Positions 24,896 through 33,020 of a stretch of 64,000 nucleotides of DNA are shown here, in pieces (the stretch's first letter is position 1; the number at the start of each line of letters is the position of its first letter). A program made the position numbers and the translations under genes. Source of the DNA: Nitrosospira sp. Nsp2 (lineage in GTDB: Bacteria > Pseudomonadota > Gammaproteobacteria > Burkholderiales > Nitrosomonadaceae); assembly GCF_003050965.1 (NCBI RefSeq), contig NZ_QAOU01000001.1, positions 372,001-436,000 on the forward strand, written 5' to 3'. The notes below the pieces were generated by a model. That model saw only the letters and a list, made by a program, of their open reading frames with translations. It ran no database searches and was not told the DNA's origin.

Positions 24896-25888
24896 CTACT
24901 CCGCTGTTGGACTCGAGCTTCCCTGAGGATCTTTATCCTGGTCAAAAAAGATATAACCCCCATTTTTTTCTTTCGCCCGGTACATAGCCGCATCCGCGTT
25001 TGCCACCAGTTCACTGGGCGTCCCGGCGTCATTAGGATAGACAGCAATACCTATGCTGGCCCCAACCGTAAGCTCCAGATCGCCGATAATCAGGGGTTGG
25101 GAAATACGTTCGCAAACCCTATCTGCGACGAGTTGAATATTGCGGGGACTTTTAGGATTCACCAATAAATAAAGGAATTCATCACCGCCATAACGACAAA
25201 CCGTGTCTTCACTGCGAACCTGTTCATCCAATCGTTGCGCCACAATCTGCAAGACCGTGTCACCCGTCGCATGACCGTAGGTATCGTTGATTAGCTTAAA
25301 ACGATCAAGGTCGATAAACATTATTGCCAAAATCCAGTCGTGCCGAGTGGCAAGGGCAACTGCCTGTTCAAGGCGGTCATTGAACAGCTCACGACTGGGA
25401 ATACCCGTAACGAAATCCCGCATTGTGCGCAGCGTTGCTTTCTCTGCCGCCAAGGAGGCGCCCGTTACGACGTTCTCCATGGTGGATAAAAATGCCCTTG
25501 TCGCAGACAATTCTTGCTTGGTCTGTTTGAGCTCTTGTTCAAGCTTTCTGCTGTCGTCCATTTCCTCTACGAGGACGTCATTGAGTTCTCCTAGCGTAAC
25601 AGCGGATTCCTGTATTTTTTCTTCCACATCTTTGTTTTGTTCCAATGCTTTTTTTACCTGCGGTGATGCTGCAATTGGCGATATTTCTTTCTTCATCGTT
25701 TCATTGATGGTAGAGAGCTCAGTGGCGCATTCCTCTATCTTTTCCTTTACATAATCATTTTTTTCCAATGCCTTTCCCAACGAGAACGGAGTGTTGCTAG
25801 CCGAGACCGGTGATGAGTTTTCGGAATCTATTTTTGGATTTGATGGAGTAGTCGAACGGCTAGGCTCAAGAGGAGAATATTTGGTCAT
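24896..25888 (-). CDS. Diguanylate cyclase with coiled-coil N-terminus
   Basis: Makes cyclic di-GMP from two GTP. The C-terminal GGDEF domain (about residues 160-325) has DLDRFKLINDTYGHATGD, an intact active site CRYGGDEF near residue 231, and an RSED inhibitory site exactly five residues before GGDEF, so product feedback is expected. Residues 1-155 contain no membrane segment. They hold two related heptad-rich repeats (ALEKNDYVKEKIEECATELS and ALEQNKDVEEKIQESAVTLG), a probable coiled coil for dimerisation. The protein would be cytoplasmic. No clear ribosome binding site precedes MTKYSPLEPS. Neighbouring genes are also c-di-GMP signalling proteins. Confidence 0.88.
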   Translation of the reverse strand: MTKYSPLEPSRSTTPSNPKIDSENSSPVSASNTPFSLGKALEKNDYVKEKIEECATELSTINETMKKEISPIAASPQVKKALEQNKDVEEKIQESAVTLGELNDVLVEEMDDSRKLEQELKQTKQELSATRAFLSTMENVVTGASLAAEKATLRTMRDFVTGIPSRELFNDRLEQAVALATRHDWILAIMFIDLDRFKLINDTYGHATGDTVLQIVAQRLDEQVRSEDTVCRYGGDEFLYLLVNPKSPRNIQLVADRVCERISQPLIIGDLELTVGASIGIAVYPNDAGTPSELVANADAAMYRAKEKNGGYIFFDQDKDPQGSSSPTAE

Positions 25889-25946
25889 GATTCATATCCA
25901 GGGTTAATGGGTGGTGGAGCTTCAACATCACGAATGGGATGTGTAA

Positions 25947-26300
25947 CTAGTGCTCGTCGATCGTATATTTCTTCGTGGCCGGCATGATTTCTTTAGACAA
26001 TAGAGATACCTCGCAATAATCGCGTAGTAATTGATAACTGACGTGATTGCCATTTATAGGTTGAATTCCGCCGATCGCGGCCCGTTTTTTTTCCCCCGAC
26101 AGTGCCTCATCAACCGCGGAGATGAGGGTGCCTGCGTCTTCGCGCCCGTGCCCACTGATCGCTATGCCCAAGCTTGAGGTCAGCTGCATTGCCGTCTGGC
26201 TTGCTTGATCAGCAGAGGGGACAGCTTTTAATAAACGAAAACGGCGGTGCAACGCGATTGTATCGTGCCTGCCTAGGGCATCTTCCAGGCCGCCATCCAC
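25947..26300 (-). CDS. Degenerate GGDEF-domain fragment (117 aa)
   Basis: The stretch LTSSLGIAISGHGREDAGTL followed by ISAVDEALSGEKKRA is the C-terminal end of a GGDEF domain, but the GG(D/E)EF site itself is missing. The frame overlaps the end of the upstream PAS-GGDEF-EAL gene by 28 bases in another frame. The tail YQLLRDYCEVSLLSKEIMPA is unfamiliar. It may be a remnant of a second cyclase fused by deletion, or a short non-catalytic protein. Whether it is translated is uncertain. Confidence 0.35.
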   Translation of the reverse strand: MDGGLEDALGRHDTIALHRRFRLLKAVPSADQASQTAMQLTSSLGIAISGHGREDAGTLISAVDEALSGEKKRAAIGGIQPINGNHVSYQLLRDYCEVSLLSKEIMPATKKYTIDEH

Positions 26301-28447
26301 GCTTCGAACTCGTTCACAACCATGGGTTTTGCATATAAGTAACCCTGGCCTTCATCGCACTCAATGCCCTGAAGAAACCGCGCCTGTGCTTCCGTCTCAA
26401 CACCCTCGGCAATCACACGCAAGCCTAGGCTGCGACCCATCGCCACGATCGCCCGAACGATAGCTTCAGCGTCGGGGTCCTCTGGAAGGTCACGAACGAA
26501 AGACTGGTCTATCTTCAGACGATCCGCCACGAATTGCCGCAAGTACGACAGGCTGGAATAGCCGGTACCGAAATCGTCAATCGCTACTTTTATACCCTGC
26601 GCATTAAGAATACGCATTTTCTGTATGACCGATTCCACACCTTGCATTACCACGCTCTCAGTTACCTCAAGTTCCAGGCGCTCTGCCGCAAGGCCGGTTT
26701 CTTCGAGCACACGCAATACCACATCAATGAAATCTTCCTGACGGAATTGCACGGCTGAGACGTTCACTGCAACTCCAAGATCAGTCCCGCAGTGGGCACG
26801 CCACTGGCGTGCCTGAAGACAGGATTCCCGCAGTACATGCTCCCCAAGTGGCAGAATTAATCCAGTGTCCTCGGCCACAGGAATGAAGCTTGCGGGCGGG
26901 ACGAAACCGCGTTTGGGGTGCCGCCAACGCATAAGCGCTTCTGCGCCAATCACACGCCTGGTAAGAAGCTCTATCTGTGGCTGGTATACGGCAAAGATTT
27001 CGTTACGCTCAACAGCACCCCTCAGGTCGCGTTCAAGGCTGAGCCGTTCCGTTGCCCGAGAAGTCAACTCCACCGAATAGAATTGATACCGGTTGCGACC
27101 GGCCTCTTTGGCACAATACATCGAGCTGTCAGCATTGCGCATCAAGCCGCTCGCGTCCTTGGCACTATCCGGATAAATGCTGATCCCGATGCTTGCACTT
27201 ACCAACAACTCATGCTCCTCTATTTCGTGAGGCTGAGACAACGCTGTGATTATTTTTCGGGCAACCCTTGCCGCATCCTCCGGCGAGTCGATCTGGCCCA
27301 GCAAGACAATAAACTCGTCACCTCCCACGCGGCTGATCGTGTCGATTTGTCGCACTGAAGATTGCAGACGCTCTGCGACAACCTTAAGTAGTTTGTCTCC
27401 AATTTCATGACCGAGCGAATCGTTGACCAGCTTGAAACGATCCAGATCCACGAACAGCAATGCCAGGCGATGGGAATAGCGGTCGGCGTGCGCGATGGCA
27501 ATTTTAATGCGGTCAGCAAGTAAAGCGCGATTGGGTAACCCTGTCAGCGGATCATAATGGGCGAGATGCTCGATGCGCTCCTGCGCCTCCTTGCGCTGGG
27601 TGATATCGCGAGCAACCTTGGAGGCGCCGATGACGTTGCCCACGCTATCCTTCATGGGTGATATCGTAACGGAGACATCGATTAGCTTACCGCCCTTCGC
27701 CAAGCGTACCGTCTCAAAATGATCCACGGGCTTCCCGCTCTTGATGAGGCTCATGATTCTGCTTTCTTCTTGCAAACGGTCGCGCGGGATCAAACCGAAT
27801 ATGGAACAGCCTATGATTTCGTCGGCACGGTATCCAAAAATCCTTTCAGCCCCCGCATTCCAGCTGGTAATGATACCGTTGAGATCTTTGACAATGATTG
27901 CATCGTACGAGGACTCAACGATTGCCGCCAACTGTGCTGTATAAGCTTCCGCCTGCTTTCGTTGGGTAACATCCCTGAAGCTCCACACGCGACCCACGTT
28001 TCGCCCTTCTACAAGCTTGATTTTCGTAAATCGTTCAAACACCCGACCATCCTTAAGCTGGTGTACATCAAAGCTCTCCGGCGGCCATATTGAATAAATT
28101 TCCTCGGTTAAGAGCTGGAACTGCTGAGGTTTTTTTAAATGATTGCTGCAATACTGGATGAGCAGCGGGTGTTTGGCGGCTTCCATGAGTTCGCGCGGAA
28201 TGCCCCACATATCAACGTAAAGCTGGTTGTAGCAAAGCACGTTGCCATTCTCGTCCGTCACCAGCATGCCGTCCGCCGCCGATTCTATGACTGCTCGCAA
28301 CGTGGCAAGAGAGCGATTAAGGTGGGCCGTTCTTTCCTCCAACAACTCCATACCGACTGTTTCAGCCGTACGAACTTCTACCTGTCCTTTCCCTTCCTTG
28401 CTGGGAAGAGGCAGCGCAGGTGTCTCAGGGTTATGTTTATTAGTCAT
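26273..28447 (-). CDS. PAS-PAS-GGDEF-EAL cyclic-di-GMP signalling protein
   Basis: A cytoplasmic sensor without membrane segments. First PAS domain about residues 45-165 (VIESAADGMLVTDENGNVLC), second PAS about 170-285 (IVESSYDAIIVKDLNGIITSWN) with a PAC motif (GASKVARDITQRKEAQERI). Then comes a GGDEF domain with intact ISRVGGDEFIVLL and an RQID inhibitory site. Last is a full EAL domain (VIGAEALMRWRHP, LELEVTESVVM, IDDFGTGYSSLSYL, LKIDQSFV, IAEGVETEAQ). All metal-binding residues of active phosphodiesterases appear present, so the protein may both make and degrade c-di-GMP. I chose MTNKHNPETP (28447) as start; the frame is open to 28555 but neither start has a good ribosome binding site. Confidence 0.88.
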   Translation of the reverse strand: MTNKHNPETPALPLPSKEGKGQVEVRTAETVGMELLEERTAHLNRSLATLRAVIESAADGMLVTDENGNVLCYNQLYVDMWGIPRELMEAAKHPLLIQYCSNHLKKPQQFQLLTEEIYSIWPPESFDVHQLKDGRVFERFTKIKLVEGRNVGRVWSFRDVTQRKQAEAYTAQLAAIVESSYDAIIVKDLNGIITSWNAGAERIFGYRADEIIGCSIFGLIPRDRLQEESRIMSLIKSGKPVDHFETVRLAKGGKLIDVSVTISPMKDSVGNVIGASKVARDITQRKEAQERIEHLAHYDPLTGLPNRALLADRIKIAIAHADRYSHRLALLFVDLDRFKLVNDSLGHEIGDKLLKVVAERLQSSVRQIDTISRVGGDEFIVLLGQIDSPEDAARVARKIITALSQPHEIEEHELLVSASIGISIYPDSAKDASGLMRNADSSMYCAKEAGRNRYQFYSVELTSRATERLSLERDLRGAVERNEIFAVYQPQIELLTRRVIGAEALMRWRHPKRGFVPPASFIPVAEDTGLILPLGEHVLRESCLQARQWRAHCGTDLGVAVNVSAVQFRQEDFIDVVLRVLEETGLAAERLELEVTESVVMQGVESVIQKMRILNAQGIKVAIDDFGTGYSSLSYLRQFVADRLKIDQSFVRDLPEDPDAEAIVRAIVAMGRSLGLRVIAEGVETEAQARFLQGIECDEGQGYLYAKPMVVNEFEAWMAAWKMP

Positions 28448-28785
28448 TGGCTTTAGTGTGATCTGAAAAATGGAAAAAGAAGGACGTAAAGCCACATTTA
28501 CATGCAAGAAGCGTTTTTTTCCGGCTTTCAGCAGATTGGCGCGGACATTATCCAATCCTTGCCGAGCCCCTGGTTTTTTGAAGACACCAATTATCTATAA
28601 AACCCCTCGAAAAAGTGAATGTTGTTGTTTACGGCAATTAATTCGTTTACCTGATTGAGTGTAATTTGTTGTCCCAGACAGCACTACGGCAAAATCTGCT
28701 GCGACGAAAGCAGGCACCGTCAAGGAGGGGTTCTAGCGTATACGCAGAACGACACATCGAGTGCCTTGGGATTATCTTAAGGAAA
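28448..28785. other. Spacer between EAL gene and kinase remnant
   Basis: A/T-richer spacer of 338 bases in which I see no gene. The EAL gene frame remains open across the first 108 bases. Confidence 0.5.
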
Positions 28786-29390
28786 CTAGTTACAGCTGCG
28801 CGGCAATCCCACCGTGAATACCGTTTCGGTCTCGTCTGACCGGGCTTCGATAGATCCGCCATGGCCTTTGGCAATTTCTCGCGCGATGTACAGTCCAAGC
28901 CCGAGGTTCCCGTCCGCGTCGTGTTTGTTCTCGTTATCGGAGCCTCGCTTCAAAGGATCAAAGATCTGGTCGAGGTCCAATTGCTCGATGACAGGACCGC
29001 TATTCCTGACTTCGAGGACAACGCCCTCGCCATCCTCATTTACGCCCACATACACCGGCGCATCTGGCGCTCCATACTTGATCGCATTACGCACGAGGTA
29101 GCCGAGTAACTGCTGCAGTCGTTGGCTATCCCAGTTGCCGCAAGTATCGCCCTGCACCTCTAGATCGATCCTCCGACCCGGATTTGCTGCACGCAACTGG
29201 TCCAATGCGCTAGCACACAATTGACTGAGATCAACATCGCTGGGAGTGATATTTATACCTAACCGAGCGTGGCACGGTTGAAATCAAGCAGATCGTCGAG
29301 TAGCGCATGCATATCACGGCCGCTGTTGATCAAACGGCGCGCGGCTTCCGATACTTTGGCGTCAGCATTGAGCGCTGCGAGTTGTAGTCT
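28786..29390 (-). pseudogene. Sensor histidine kinase C-terminal remnant
   Basis: The intact part from 29220 is an ATPase domain: LLGYLVRNAIKYGAPDAPVYV (N box), NLGLGLYIAREIAKGHGGSI (G box) and VFTVGLPRS. Upstream, in a shifted frame, the minus strand continues LQLAALNADAKVSEAARR and DMHALLDDLLDFNRATLG, the second helix of a HisKA domain. A single missing base near 29263 breaks the frame before GINITPSDVDLSQLCASALD. The His-bearing helix and any sensor domain are absent, replaced by the end of another gene at about 29388. It is a non-functional fragment. Confidence 0.7.
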
Positions 29391-30037
29391 CCTACTAGTA
29401 CATGGTTCACAAATAACCCTTCCCCTTTAACTAATATGTAACTGTGCATCAATCCCGACGGAATGAACACACTGCTTGGGCTATCGACAACAGATGTTTC
29501 ATTGTCCAAGAATACTGCGACTGAGAGTCCCCGTAAATCGTCTTCGTTGCCCAGAAAAAGGCAGATGCTGTCCACGCTGTGGCGGTACCGATCCACATGC
29601 CCTGGACCGGAATCTTTCGGTTCAGGAATTCGTCGCACGATGCAATATTGACGAGAATCGGTAACATCACGCTCGTCTTGAAAAGAATGGCCATCGCCTG
29701 GGCCATGTCGGTGATGCCTAATCTCAACGGATGAAACTAACTTAGGTTTGTTGATTAACTGAGTTGGTGTTGGCGGAAGCGTGCTCCCACCGAAGGAGTT
29801 TACGCGTCCAAAAAGGGAAGGATCTATCCAAGTGTAGGTGCGTTCATCACGCAACATTGCTCTGCGGTGCAGCTTTGCAACATGCGTAAATGAATTGTGG
29901 CCAACAATTGGCCGCCACTTATCAACTGGAAGACGAGCGTGGGTTTCCACAAGCGAACTTGCGTACGGAATTCCATGGCCATTTTGCAAGCTTCTCCAGT
30001 TGAGAGCACGGAGGTGAGAAGAACAAGAGTTGCACAA
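29330..30037 (-). pseudogene. Chimeric remnant: HMGL-like enzyme tail joined to a cupin-like domain
   Basis: A 235-residue frame whose first part (PVDKWRPIVGHNSFTHVAKL, ERTYTWIDPSLFG) resembles the end of the catalytic domain of 2-isopropylmalate/homocitrate synthase-type enzymes. The middle and end (YCIVRRIPEPKDSGPGHVDR, SICLFLGNEDDLRGLSV, SSVFIPSGLMHSYILVKGEG, NHVLVGDYN) have a cupin-like barrel pattern. The catalytic barrel that should precede is missing. After GDYN the frame runs into histidine-kinase DNA read in the wrong frame. It is thus truncated at both ends. The family matches are inferred from short motifs and should be tested. Confidence 0.45.
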
Positions 30038-30120
30038 CCTGTTTTCCCTGGCAGGGGAATCTTTGGGAGCCAGGATTTGCTAGTCTGTAGTCAGGGAGCT
30101 TAGCGACGGGAGCCTTTCAT

Positions 30121-32583
30121 ATGAAAAAAAACGCGGAAACGGGGAACGCTAAAGTAGCGGGAAGCCAGTCTAAATTGCCCTACTGGTTGCAGGGCAGCGA
30201 AATGGGCGAGGTGATTTTTGCGCACGATTGGACAAACTCCGGCCTTGGGCCCCTCTCGACATGGCCGCATCATCTTAAATTTGCGGTCAATACCATGCTG
30301 TTGATGCCCTCGGCCGCCATGCTGCTTTGGGGACGGGATCTCCTACAAATTTACAATGACCGTTGTCGTGATTTGATGGGCCCAAAGCACTCCATTTATC
30401 TTGGCCGGGCAACAAGAGAGTCCTGGCCAGAAGTATGGGATTTCACATGGCCGATTTGCGAGGGAGTGACGCAGCGGTGGGAATCTTTTAATTTCGAGGA
30501 TAAGCGGTTGGTGGTGAATCTCAATAACGGGGCACCTAAAGAGGTATTCGTCACGCTGACATATAGCCCAGTTCCAGGAAACATTTTCGCGGAGATTTCT
30601 GACGGGATAACGATTGAAAGGGGCGAGGCAGCCGGCGTGCTACTAACGGTAACCGAGACGACGGAATCGGTCAGAGCGCGCGCTTGTGAAGCAGAGAGAG
30701 TCCGGCTTAAGGAGGAGTTGGCCGAGCTCGCATTGCGTGAGAGCGAGAACCGTTTTCGGCAAGCGCTTGAGATTGATACGGTGGGAGTCGTTTTCTTCAA
30801 TAAACAGGGACTGGTTACAGAAGCGAACGATGCCTTCCTGAAGATGAGCGGCTTTAGCCGCGAAGATCAAAAGACAGGGAGGCTACGGTCTGATGACCTG
30901 ACGCCGCGGGAATGGCACTCAACAGTTTTGCGCGCGGCGGAGGAACTCAAGACGACCGGGCGCATCACCCCTTATGAGAGGGAATTATTTCGCAAGGATG
31001 GTACACGCTGGTGGGCATTGGTCGCCACGAAGCAACTTCATTACAACGAGATAGTGGCGTACGTGGTTGACATAAGCGAGCGCAGGCGCATCGAGAAGAG
31101 CCTGCGCGAGAGTGAGGCAAGGTTTCGCGCGCTTGCTGAAGCTTCGCCTGCGTTGATCTGGCAGGTGGACCAGCTTGGTGATGTGATTTATGTGAACCAG
31201 CGGGCGGTAGAGCTGATGGATATGGGCGTCGAGGAGTTGATGGCTGGCGGGTGGCGTTCGATTCTCCATCCTGACGATGCCCCCGGCTATCTTGCGGCGT
31301 TCGATAAGGCGACCTTAGATCGCTCGTACTTCAAGCACCGTGTCCGGATCAGGAATCGCGAAGGCGGATGGCGGTGGCTCAAGACGCATGCTATGCCCTG
31401 GTTTCCGTCTCCAGGGGAGTATGCGGGATATGTCGGCATATCGCTGGACATTACTGAAACGGTTAACGGGGAAACAGCCTTGCTGGAGGCTAATCGGCGC
31501 AAGGACGAGTTTCTAGCCACACTCGCGCATGAGCTTCGCAATCCACTCGCGCCGATCGTCAATGCGCTGGCGCTGATTGCCCAGCCAGAAGGCATCGCCT
31601 CCGCTCCGCGGCTGCTGCCCATCATCAGCCGTCAGGTCGACTACATGGTGCATTTGGTCGATGATCTGCTGGAGATATCTCGCATTACGAGCGGAAGAGT
31701 TGAATTGCGGATAGCGCCAACTGATCTGGTTGGTGTACTGCGCAACGCCATCGACACAAATATGGACGGGATCAACGAGAAGCAACTTGAATTGAGCGAA
31801 TCCCTTCCCCAAAAACTTTTAATTGTGCAGGGGGATGCCGTTCGCCTTGAGCAGATCTTTGTGAATCTGCTCAACAATGCCATCCGCTACACCCCGAAAG
31901 GCGGACATATCTGGATTGACGCTTGGCAGGAAGACGATAGCGCTGTCGTATCGGTGAGGGACAACGGCATCGGAATTCTGCCCGGAATGCTGCCTCGTTT
32001 GTTCGAAATATTCTCGCAGGAGCGGCGCGGCGGGATGGGGACCCAAGAAGGGCTGGGCATCGGGCTAAGCCTGGTGGACCGCCTCGTCAAAATGCATGGA
32101 GGAACGGTGGAAGCCAGAAGTGAAGGGGAGGATAAAGGCAGCGAATTTGTTGTGCGCCTTCCACTGAGGCAAGCCCAGGCGAGTGAAAAAGTGCAACAAC
32201 CAGAGAAAACAGTTTCGGCAAAGCCTAGCCTGCGCGTGTTGGTGGTTGACGACAATCACGACGCTGCACAAGTAATTTGCATGCTGCTTGAAACGATGGG
32301 AGTCAACGTGGAAGCAGTCGATAGCGGGCCTGCTGCACTTGCGGCCATTCCTGTTCATCGGCCGAATATGATTTTGATGGATATTGGCATGCCTGGCATG
32401 GATGGCAACGAGGTAGCGCGGCGGATTCGGCAGCAGTCGGTGTTCAACGATATCAAGCTCGTTGCACTCACTGGATGGGGTCAGGAAAAGGATCGACGGA
32501 GGTCCAAAGAGAGTGGCTTCGATCACCACCTGACCAAACCCGTAAATCTCCCAGACCTAACGAAGCTGATTGCCTCGATTTAA
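30121..32583 (+). CDS. Hybrid sensor histidine kinase/response regulator
   Basis: An 820-residue cytoplasmic signalling protein. Residues about 30-190 resemble a GAF/PAS-like segment (MLLMPSAAMLLWGRDLLQIYN, common in such kinases). PAS domains follow at about 205-325 (ALEIDTVGVVFFNKQGLVTE) and 330-455 (LAEASPALIWQVDQLGDVIY, with PAC). HisKA carries the phospho-accepting His in LAHELRNPLAPIV (about 470). The ATPase domain has FVNLLNNAIRYTPKGG, VRDNGIGILPGM and GLGIGLSLVDRLVKMHGG. A C-terminal receiver domain has VLVVDDNHDAAQ and the phospho-acceptor Asp in ILMDIGMPGMDG (about 751). All catalytic residues appear present. CGGGAG precedes the ATG. It is transcribed away from the remnants to its left. 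Confidence 0.92.
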   Translation: MKKNAETGNAKVAGSQSKLPYWLQGSEMGEVIFAHDWTNSGLGPLSTWPHHLKFAVNTMLLMPSAAMLLWGRDLLQIYNDRCRDLMGPKHSIYLGRATRESWPEVWDFTWPICEGVTQRWESFNFEDKRLVVNLNNGAPKEVFVTLTYSPVPGNIFAEISDGITIERGEAAGVLLTVTETTESVRARACEAERVRLKEELAELALRESENRFRQALEIDTVGVVFFNKQGLVTEANDAFLKMSGFSREDQKTGRLRSDDLTPREWHSTVLRAAEELKTTGRITPYERELFRKDGTRWWALVATKQLHYNEIVAYVVDISERRRIEKSLRESEARFRALAEASPALIWQVDQLGDVIYVNQRAVELMDMGVEELMAGGWRSILHPDDAPGYLAAFDKATLDRSYFKHRVRIRNREGGWRWLKTHAMPWFPSPGEYAGYVGISLDITETVNGETALLEANRRKDEFLATLAHELRNPLAPIVNALALIAQPEGIASAPRLLPIISRQVDYMVHLVDDLLEISRITSGRVELRIAPTDLVGVLRNAIDTNMDGINEKQLELSESLPQKLLIVQGDAVRLEQIFVNLLNNAIRYTPKGGHIWIDAWQEDDSAVVSVRDNGIGILPGMLPRLFEIFSQERRGGMGTQEGLGIGLSLVDRLVKMHGGTVEARSEGEDKGSEFVVRLPLRQAQASEKVQQPEKTVSAKPSLRVLVVDDNHDAAQVICMLLETMGVNVEAVDSGPAALAAIPVHRPNMILMDIGMPGMDGNEVARRIRQQSVFNDIKLVALTGWGQEKDRRRSKESGFDHHLTKPVNLPDLTKLIASI

Positions 32584-33020
32584 GCCAGTGGTATCTTGTA
32601 GTTCCTTACATCGGGATAGCCTCAAATTCTACGTTTTTCGGTTGTGGGGCATCGACGACTCGGGAAATTCAATCAGAGTTTTCCACTTATTACTGCGCCA
32701 CAAATCATCTCAATTTTCATTTCACTTCCTATTCCTGTCGTTTCTCCTGAAACTCATCCATAGCAGAAGTTATGGGAGAGAACGTTTCAAGAGATAGTTT
32801 TAAGACGAGAAAAGATAGCAAAACAGAAAGTTCTTCTGTCCTCCTCGTTATGTCCTGAAAACGACCGTTTTCGAGAAATAACTAAAGTAAAGTTGTTTCG
32901 AGTTAAATGTCGTTAGATGAGAGATCGCACGTTTTTTCTGTGTCGAAAGAGAGGGATTTTGGCACAATGTGCATTTGAGCCACCTTCACGTTTCCTGAAC
33001 TCTGCCCTCAAGCGTGCCGG
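32584..33020. other. A/T-rich spacer at the edge of the defence block
   Basis: A convergent gap between the hybrid kinase and the last gene of the defence operon. It is noticeably richer in A and T than its neighbours and contains a small hairpin (ACAGAA…TTCTGT near 32824). No gene is seen. Confidence 0.5.
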
